From contig OZ029915.1 in assembly GCA_964023275.1 (NCBI GenBank), forward strand, positions 37,947,073 through 38,011,072: a stretch of 64,000 bases of DNA, written 5' to 3'. The position numbers were made by a program, and so were the translations under genes. Below are positions 55,401 through 64,000 of this stretch, piece by piece; the first letter of the stretch is position 1; the number at the start of each line of letters is the position of its first letter. Under the pieces are notes generated by a model that made no database searches, was not told where the DNA came from, and saw only the letters and a list, made by a program, of their open reading frames with translations. Source of the stretch: Norana najaformis. Its lineage: Eukaryota; Annelida; Clitellata; Crassiclitellata; Hormogastridae.

Positions 55401-58400
55401 AAAAATTAAAATCAACTACAATATAAATAACTTTGGTGGTTAATTTTCTTAAAAATATGAAAAATTAAAAAGTAAAATATTTTAATAAAATATCAAGTAA
55501 AAATTGAAATGTCTGCAAATAAACTGGATTTTTACCACAGAATATAAGACAATTACTCTTTAAACCAATTTGTAAATAATTTGCAGTATAACTGTTTTAT
55601 ATACTAAAATGAACATCAACAGAACAACAGCGGTTAATAAATGAATCCTAGCAAACAATCAGACAGACAAATGATCTTAAAACATCAGATATATTGCATG
55701 TGTATTGCATTTATAAAAAAAGTCTCTTATTAATCACAAATCTCCTTCTTCCATGGATTTTGGCAAAACTCATTTTATTTCTGAGAAAATATCCTAAAAA
55801 CATACAAACCGAAACGGAGACAACGCCAAGGAAGTCATACGGCATCTGCTGACCCCTCTTAAAAACCAAAGGGTAGAATTTGGCTAAGGATATATCCATT
55901 ACTTCCATGCAGATCCATACAGCACCCTGGAAAAACAATTTCACAATTCATGGTACCAAAGAAATCATGACAATTTTCTAACTCATTTATATATCAGAAT
56001 GCCTTTGCACATGAAAAAATTGAGTCCCTTTTGCAAGCAAAATTAAACAAAGATTAAAAATGAATTTTAAATAGCCAACCTACTTAAAAATTCAGTAAAT
56101 TTTAAGTTCTCAGCTAGCCATCATAAAATTTAAATCCTACTCTTTAGCCACCATTTTTCCTTGTGCAATTAACTTCTTCCAACTGTTTGTTGAAGTACAA
56201 ATTCTTCATGCACAGCTACGTACCTCTTGGAATAATGCACCATAGAATGTCACGATGAACTGGCAGCACTGAGAGCGCATAGATACATCCAGTTCTCTCA
56301 GCAACATCGTCTGCTCTGAAGAATTAACTGTACAAGGTATTTGCTGTCAAAACAAACAGTAGAATTTCGATACAATACAACATCAATCGTATTTGATAAC
56401 TTGCTTACATATAAAACAAATGCTTAAGATAAGCAATCATAAAATCATGAACACAAGACTTCTACAGCATCCAGAGAAAGAGAATTCAGATTCAGAGAGC
56501 AAGTTGGCATTGCACAAAACTGAACCACAGATTTTTTATCAGTTTTAAGTTCGGAATACTAAAGTCTCAGGAGATACCTCTTGAAGCAACCTTTGAGCGC
56601 ATTACAACAAGGTCAGATTATAAAACCAAGTTAAATTTGAGATCAACTTTCGTGACCATGTTACATCAGGATGCATGTTAGAATGATCATCATTATAAGA
56701 ATGATTCATTGTCTACAAACAGGATCTTATCACAAAACACTGCACAATCAAAACAAACCATTTGGAATAACAGGCTAATTTCATGACAGACATGCAAGCT
56801 GATCCTTGCTATTTCGTTTCATGTTCACGTGCTAAGCATTTCCCGGTACTAAGCCACAATATAATACAACTTTAACTATATGACCGCGGTTTATGAATTC
56901 TTTCATTCTTTCATTCAGAAAATTCATATAGCACATCTTCATGATATCTGCTCAGAAGCACTTCTATCCCAGCTTCAAAAAGAACAGTTTTTGTGCTTTT
57001 CGAAAGATTCATGCAGCATTCCATGCCACTAGAGGAAGGCCAGTTCAGGCAGAAGGCCCAACTACCAAGAAGACAACATTAAAGTGCATGTGAAGGGGCA
57101 ACCAGATCAACTACGGTTAAAGAGAAGGGATCTACAGCCACCAAAACCTGAAACAAAATGACAAAGCTCCTGCAAGGAGACCAGGTCTGTTACCCAGCTG
57201 ACCCTGCGAGGCACAAATCAAAGCCTTAAATTTTGTGCACTTTTGGACAGGCAGCCAATATAGCACATCAAACATAACCAGTAACATGAAAAAATTTTAA
57301 AATGCTGTCAACAAGCCTTGCAAGCGGCGTGCATCCTATGTTTGGCTGCCCAACCTGCCCAAGGGAATACCTCCCATAGACCAGTAGACCTGCTGCAATA
57401 ATCAATCCTATGATAAATTAAACCACTGACAATAGCGACAGCATCACTAAATGTAAGTGAATGTGAAGGATTCTACATTTGGACAGTTGATAAAAAGAGC
57501 ATCATAAAAGGTTTATGTGCTCAGCTACAGTCAATTCCTGGTCAATGCAGACCTCAAGAGCCCGAGTCAGTTAACTGAGGTAAATTATTGGTTATTGTAA
57601 GTTTATGCGCAATGCATGACACCATCCTTTAAACATGTGTTACTAAACTCTTACAATATCACTATACTGAGTAATCAGTCAAGATTCTAATTATTTTTTA
57701 ACCTTTTTCAGAAATTACAGAGTGATTAGCAATTGCATGAGTGTGATTCGTGTATTTTCACAAGTTGTTCAGTGCTACTGTACACACTTTGACAGCCATT
57801 ACTGTTCCTGTCTGCCGGTGTCTTCTCTTTTCTACTGTGCCAAATGCTCCTTGACCAAGAAGACCCATCGGTTCAAGGTCACGTGCATTGACTTCAAAGG
57901 TCGTTCCATTGATAATGACCGTTGTCTTTATGTCAAGGTTAGCTTCAATCCTGCAATCAATAAACAGCAATATAACCAGTGTATAAGCAATATATCCAGC
58001 ATACTGTTTCACAGATTAAAAACAGATAACAGATTACACACATTCTGATCCAATTAAAACCTGTGCTATGTTAATGCTACAGTAAGTTCATGTGTTACAT
58101 GTAATAGTAAATAAAGGCTATCTGCTAGTTTGTTTACTAGTTGGGATTAAATAAGTTCATAAGCTGGACCTTTGGCAAATAGAAGACTGCAAGCATCCGG
58201 AAAATCTTTAGGTACAAAAATGGGGACAACTATGAATGAGAACAGAGCACAGATTCAAATCTTAAGACTTCACATTCGTGGCACATATGATTTATCAGGA
58301 TATTGGTTGGTCATCAACTTCCTTAGGTCAGCATGCAATTTAGGTTTATTATTTGATTCCTTCCTGACATTTTCTAATTACATTCATAGTGTATGTGAAT

Positions 58401-61400
58401 TATAAAACAACACTCATGCAGCATTTAATACATTGTTATTTAATCAAGAGAAAGTTGAAAAATCCACATTTACGTTCAATTTAATGAGAATGTAGTAAAA
58501 AGAAACTGTGCATACTGGTTCAGACGTTTTAAGGCGTGGGTTAGTGTTTGTGGGCTATTCCTCTACGGTCTGTGTAGACCTGCAGAGTATACACATGTGC
58601 GGGCTATATCAAACATTTTACATGTTTTCCTAAATTCTGCGGGTTATAGGCGTGTGTGGGTTATGTACCTGTATGGGTTATGTGTGTGAAAATGTGATAC
58701 TGAAGTCTGTGCTTTACACTGCCAAAGATTTTTGCCAAAATTTAGATGACCTTTTTCAGTCATCAAGACTCAGCCAACCATTACCCATTACCAAGTCTCC
58801 AATTTTCTGATGACCACTTTTCTATTGTGTCCTGTACTCACCTATCCTTATTTGTTGGTCACACATTTAATTTTTAAACTACAGAACTCACTTAGATTTT
58901 CCAAGATTTTCTGCTGAAGGGTTGAATGTCCAACCTCCCTTGAATTTGTTCTGTTTCGTGTTCTTACCTGAAAAATAAGTAATGAGTACTAGATGACTTC
59001 TTGGTAGACCTTACTAAATACTTTCTTATTATTTTTAATTCATCATACAAAACTAATGACATGAAGAAAGTACAACTGAAACACATTATTATTTATAATT
59101 AACAGAAAGTGACTGCCACATCAACTCCTACAGTGTTCTTTCTACTGCACATTTGAAACATGTGCTTTAGGTTCTGAATGTGCATAAACACATAAAATAA
59201 GGGGGCTTTCTCTTCTTTTCCTTGGTGTATGGATAGCTATAGCTTCGTATAAGTGATCAAATGCTGTAAGTTATGCTTCAGAATTCTGCCTAGTCACTTT
59301 TGTGATAAATCTGTTGAATGCATAGTCGTCAGCTGAAGATGACAAATAGAACGACAAGAAAGAAGGTGAATTATCTGACTGTTGCGATTAAACAGACAGA
59401 CAGGCCTCTACAGCAAATCACCTGTGAGAGGAGCACTAAAAGGATCATACAAATTAAGATGATATGAAATGATCACTGAGGTCATCTTAAAATTGATTTC
59501 ATGTAGTTTCACCACAATGAACTGACTGAATAAAACATATGAGCTATTCTGTCTAATCTTAAGCATTGTCTGTCACTTTACAGTACAGATACGTGTTCAT
59601 TGACTACCAGTACATGTACCAAAGTTAGAGCTGCTTTGTAGACATATTACTTCGTTTACAACTTTCAAGCCTTTCTCCACTTGGACCTACTTTAAAGTTT
59701 GCTACAGGCACTGTGCTTAAAAGAATGACAAAAATTTCAGTTTAATAGGTGACACTCACAATGAATACAAATTAAACCCTGCATTCAATACTCCAAAACG
59801 TAATTTCAGGGGGTACAATAGAACTGATTTCATCTGAACAGTTAAGGATGTTTTGTCAACTGTCTGGCTCATCGGTGCATTACATTTATGTTTCAAATCC
59901 TGAATTAAACAACACTAACAGACATCTAGCAGATTCACTTTAGCAGGCCTCTGTTTATTAAGCAGGCATATCAGGTTGCACTAATAACGGATACAACTAT
60001 CACGTCATGCCATAAACCCAGGAAACAAGTATCACAATTTTATGATGCACGTGTATAGTTAGACAGAAATAGTTCCAAACATCATAGACTCTGATACTCA
60101 TAGCTTTTCCTTTTCTGGTGAAGAATTAATAATATGCTAAAATTTAAAAGCTGCTCTGTCATTTTTGCTAAATAGTGACCAATGATCAGTGTCCAAAATT
60201 TCAAAAATCTGGGGGGGGAACTTAATGCTTAGATCATGGTGCAAAACATCAAGTGCCATGGTGGCTAAGTTTAGATCTGTATGTTGTTTAGATAATGACA
60301 CAATGCATGTAGTGACCTTCTGAGGCATCATTTATAGAACTACGTATTTTTGGAAGGTTTTCAAGGTCCTTCTGACAACAAAACTTGCAAACAATTCAAA
60401 CAGTATTTGAACCCGAAGGAAATATTTTTGTTGGCAAAACATACCTGACATTTTGCCATCTGAATTTGGTTTTGTTGTTCACTAGACAAAAGGACAGATC
60501 ACTTCAGCCCTCATACAGTAGCAACAGGATTTAATTGCCTAGTCACGAATTTGTCCTGTTTGCTCTAGCTAACTTCGAACTCCTAAAACACGTTCTTTAG
60601 TACATGTTTTAAAATGCTGCATGCTAATACATAATTTAGCCTTAACCATAACTTGTGACAGTGGCTGTTGCAGTTGGCGGTTACATGTCTGGCATTCAGA
60701 AAAGTCCAAACATGCTTCATCATATTTATCAATTACAATCATAAGTCATATGAGGACCAGACCAAAAGAAATGTTTCTTGAGCCAACAAAGACATCATGG
60801 GTAAAAAGTGCCTCAGAATACAACACAGGTGGCCAGTTCATGAACGCAGATAATTCAACAAGTGCCAGCCGTGTTGGTGTGGACCTAAATACCACATTAT
60901 TATTAGTTTGTGGTTGGGAGCTTGCTGTACCCATTCAAGTCATGAAGCACAGAAAGTGCAGTTCAGCTGACGGCATGTGCACAAACAAATCACTAAGAAC
61001 AAGAAAAAGATAATACAACTTATCTCAGCAGTGAAAAACAAGGACAAACTAGCCATAAAATAAAATTTTGAAGACCAACATTGATAATTTAACTATTAAA
61101 TGACAAAAGTTACATGTAAATACATGACAACAAATTTAAAATCAACACATCCTGTAGGCTGCCTCCCTGTAATGTAATTCCATCATTCATATATATCCTC
61201 TTTAATTTCTATAAAAATACTTAGAGGCATTTCAACATAAAATCTTCTGACAGTGCTTTTAGCTTACAAGTAAAGACATACGCAAACCATGTGGTGGCAA
61301 AGAGTTGTAGTAAAACCCTTTGTATACCATTTTGTACTGCCAACCATACAGCCACATAATTACAGAACTATAAATAAACTGAATAAACTAGTTCTTCCAT

Positions 61401-63359
61401 ATCACGCACCTATGTTGTGCTAATAAACTACATTTTAGCTCAAGCGTTAGGTCTGTATTAAGCTTGATATGATTAGAACATTCGATTTTCTATTAGTTTA
61501 GAACCTCAGGCTAAGAAATGCATGTTAGCCTTATAAATGCTATGCAAAGATACCAATAAATGAGACTGAGAGGAATGCTGCAAAGTGATAGTACGACTGG
61601 GAAACTCGAGGCAAACTCTTCACAAGCAGCCACTAAACCTCTCTGAATAAGCACCTATGCATGGTATCTCTTGTTTCCTAAAATAAACAGTGTATGACCG
61701 TGAAATCATCACCATCTCAAACAACATGACTAATATTTGCAATCTGACAGACATATCAGTACAGGCTGAGTAATCTTGCCATCATAGCACAACAAAATAA
61801 TAATACAGTAATTCATGCAGCAATTATCATTTGTTCACCTATAATGGCCTACTACACTTGTTCTGTTATGACCAATAACAATCAGTCAACCAGATATATA
61901 GACATGACTGACTAATCTCATTCACAAGATATATAGTATATATTTGTGTGTGCGTGCGTGCATGATTTAGGTGAGGACATTCTCGGACTATATTCTTCCT
62001 CTTTTACAAGGCACTACAGCCAGCCTACATGATCCCATCTATCATTTTCTACCTCTAGAATTCAACATGATCCCTATTTTAACAATGGGTTACCCACTTG
62101 TCATTTATATTGACCTGCGATTCTCTAAAATTCCTGAAAAGCGAAACTCATTTTCTGACACCACAGCAGTCTTATCTCTAGCATCTTTCAAACACTATGA
62201 GGTGCTCAGCATAATTCTAGCATAACTTAAAATATGCATGGTAAAACTACGTATGGTAAAACTATGCATGGTAAAACTATGCATGGTAAAACTAAGCACA
62301 GTAAAAAATTGCTATCAATCTTATGAACACAATGAGTCAACATAATTCTCAGCAACCATGATTTTCTCATCTACGAACAAGGAGTTACATAGATCAAACA
62401 AAACATTACTGCTCATGCATATTCTTTGAACTCATGTACACCGCACTTTTTTCAGCCTCGGCTGTGCTACGGCACTATATAAATCATCTTATTATTAAAT
62501 AAGCCAAAATGCCTCACATATTATATTGAGTACACACTGCACAAGCCATCACTCTGAAATTCGTTTACTAATACAAAGAAGGACTGCTTTTATCCTGAAA
62601 TAGCTCTCAAATATTCTACATGATAAGGAGGACAAACTGGTCCACTTTTATAAAATTACTCAGCAGATCTTGTGCATTTGATCAGTCTTGGACAAAGTTA
62701 TTTGTACAGCTGCTAGTCATCAAACAATTTGCAATGCACCGGCCCAGCATCAAGGACTTTGGGATTTGTTGCTTGATGACTCAGAACCCATGAAAGGAAA
62801 ATTCAGTTGTTCCCTATGTTCCAGTGCAAAGTACAGGAGATCACCCCAAAAGCAGTTTCATGTGTTTGGAAAAGCTTGAGATGCAGGTTAATCAAAATCA
62901 ATAAAGAGATCATAAGTAACAAAGGATAAGCAGGAGAAAAATGCAAAATGAAGGTCTGAGGAAAACAGGCTATTCTGAAGGGGCAGTCTACAAAATGCAA
63001 TACGTCACTCTTTGAAATTAATGGAAACAAGAAAGAAGCCCAGGCTTATGCGGATCTTCAAATTCAGTCGCAGAAAATAAGCGAAGAGAATTTTTCTCTT
63101 TGCACAACAAAGAGACAAAGGTACTTTCAAAATGAGATTGAGAGTGGCAAGTTAGGACTATGAGCCAAACACAATAAAAATTAAATTTTATGAAGGTGTT
63201 TCAGCCTGTCTTACTCTGGACGGTGGCTCGTTTCCACGAAGTCACTTTAAATTTTAAAATACTTGAATGCTTTAAAAATTTTATACCATTCTTTCGTAAA
63301 TGATAGTTAAACGCACTGAATATTATTCGTTTCTTACCTCCGCGTTTCATATTTGACAT
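52494..63359 (-). CDS. MAP2K3/6: MAP kinase kinase of the MKK3/MKK6 type, 341 aa
   Basis: Nine coding exons on the - strand, all phase-consistent: 63359-63338, 58967-58892, 57950-57788, 56343-56224, 55926-55810, 55386-55210, 54271-54194, 53425-53286 and 52626-52494 (TAG). The basic N terminus ([16 protein letters not shown]) may be a p38 docking site. Residues 65-72 are the Gly loop GQGAFGTV and Lys87 (MAVK) is the ATP lysine. HRDVKPSN (182-189) is the catalytic loop and DFG is 202-204. In the activation loop Ser212 and Thr216 are the usual MKK3/6 phosphorylation sites. The C terminus ([10 protein letters not shown]) fits the upstream-kinase docking domain. [17 protein letters not shown] and [13 protein letters not shown] favour MKK3/6 over MKK4/7. 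After Thr216 the usual D-A-G-C-K-P-Y reads QVGCEMY, which is divergent. Human MKK6 is 334 aa. An in-frame ATG at 63440 could add 27 residues. It activates p38 kinase in stress signalling. Confidence 0.95.
53505..53850 (-). mobile_element. LINE-B 3' end in a MAP2K intron
   Basis: The + text starts aatcgtaatcatgatcttga and runs through accagcttattcacagg and gttccaggtcaagat, the LINE-B 3' UTR reversed. Beyond about 53660 similarity fades. Confidence 0.65.
56905..57440 (-). mobile_element. LINE fragment (CR1/L2-like) in a MAP2K intron
   Basis: Translated on the - strand across several frame changes: RIDYC, then [12 protein letters not shown] (LHWLP-type region), [19 protein letters not shown] and a final FGPSA-like motif. 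It ends tatgaattttctgaatgaaa with a (gaat)-type tail like that of the 46690 copy. It is old and heavily decayed. Confidence 0.5.
62234..62308. repeat. 15-bp minisatellite, five units
   Basis: Unit atgcatggtaaaact, with variants acgtatgg and aagcacag in units 2 and 5. Confidence 0.9.
62440..62510 (+). mobile_element. LINE-C 3' tip
   Basis: ttcagcctcggctgtgctac, then ggcactatataaatc and ttattatt, match the LINE-C end at 36930-36970 in reverse orientation. Confidence 0.65.
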
Positions 63360-63440
63360 TACTGAAGGCAGTCGAGAAAATCTGTTCCTTTCAAGTGGTA
63401 TACCAAGAATAGCAGTAAACGTCAATTCGAAACCTCCCAA

Positions 63441-64000
63441 ACGCTAAATCGCCTAAAAATGGATGCCGGTAGCCGAACTCTAAATCCTAAATTAGTAACT
63501 ACTTTACATCCTCATTTCTGGAGGCTCACCCAACCGGTACATTCAATACAATATCGTTATTACAAATTAATGATCTCAGACAAGGGAAATGTCAAACGTC
63601 TTGCTAGGTAATCCTAAACATCTAATCTGTAACTTAGCATATCCGCAATCTGCATGTGAAAACTTAACATCTCTTCTTCAAAGTACAGCCCAAAATTTCA
63701 TTCAACGGAAACGGAACTACAAGGGAATCCCCCAACGGGAATTCCACATTGATCTATAAATAGCTTCGGTCGTCAGCGACGTGACTGGTTATTTGACGAA
63801 AAATATCGGGATACCGAGGGGAATAAGTGGAATTCACTAACCTCTAGCAATTACTTTCACACCCACGTGTGTGTTTTCCCTCGGTGCGATTGTAAAATTT
63901 CTTCGATCTGCGTCAGACTGATTCATTTGCCCAAAATGTATGTGGCGCTTAGAAATTTCAGAGAGTTTTGTAATGCAGTGCAACGCAATTCCAAAATTTC
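63441..64000. promoter_or_regulatory. Upstream region of MAP2K with a + strand TATA-like box
   Basis: Contains no assigned gene. CTATAAATAG at 63754-63763 is a TATA-like word on the + strand, facing away from MAP2K. It may belong to a divergent gene beyond the window edge. This rests on a single motif. Confidence 0.3.

Larger units (their letters stand above)
58968..63337. other. MAP2K intron 1 (4.4 kb); small repeats only
   Basis: AT-rich. It holds a 15-bp minisatellite at 62234-62308 and a LINE-C 3' tip at 62440-62510 (+). Other frames (for example 60621-61013) have no splice or family support. Confidence 0.6.

Noticed and set aside
63360-63440. 27-residue N-terminal extension of MAP2K
   Set aside because: In frame, but MSNMKRGG matches the length and basic character of MKK3/6 N termini better; kept as an alternative only.

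Overview
The window is nuclear DNA of a marine invertebrate animal. Genes have GT-AG introns. The two conserved genes, MOB1 and a MAP2K3/6-type kinase, have typical metazoan exon structures, and the sulfotransferase-like gene belongs to a type I know mainly from molluscs, other spiralians and amphioxus. With CR1/L2-like LINE ends, tRNA-derived SINEs, long (AT)n tracts and many TAGGCCTA octamers, a mollusc (perhaps a gastropod) is my best guess. That is inference, and no marker gene proves it.

Layout. 0-8.5 kb is a graveyard of nested mobile elements. 8.8-24.2 kb holds exons of an unrecognised + strand gene: a start like a myristoylation/palmitoylation signal, an acidic GEDQP pentapeptide-repeat exon, several micro-exons and two well-supported C-terminal exons. 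26.1-29.4 kb holds a second unrecognised gene on the - strand, two exons and 653 aa, lying tail-to-tail with the first. The two share the residue pattern K-x-D-x-D-S-Y-P-Q-V, and each has a TGACGTCA box about 0.2 kb upstream of its ATG. 32.0-33.8 kb is the sulfotransferase-like gene (-). 34-41 kb is again repeat-rich and includes a second copy of the element found at the left edge. 41.6-45.4 kb is MOB1 (+, four exons, 222 aa, Hippo pathway). 52.5-63.4 kb is MAP2K3/6 (-, nine coding exons, 341 aa, p38 pathway). These two also converge.

Repeats. At least five LINE 3'-end types, three SINE families (called A, B and C here), two hAT-like elements with 8-bp duplications and a split SINE carrying a TIR element are visible. 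The two copies of the ~2 kb repeat (0.1-3.4 kb and 35.0-37.2 kb) carry different later insertions, so each serves as the empty-site reference for the other.

Limits. Exon joins come from reading-frame phase and splice consensus by eye. MOB1, MAP2K, the sulfotransferase-like gene and the 653-aa gene are phase-consistent throughout. The middle of the + strand unknown gene is not settled. I found no rRNA, CRISPR, true tRNA gene or intact retrovirus-like element.
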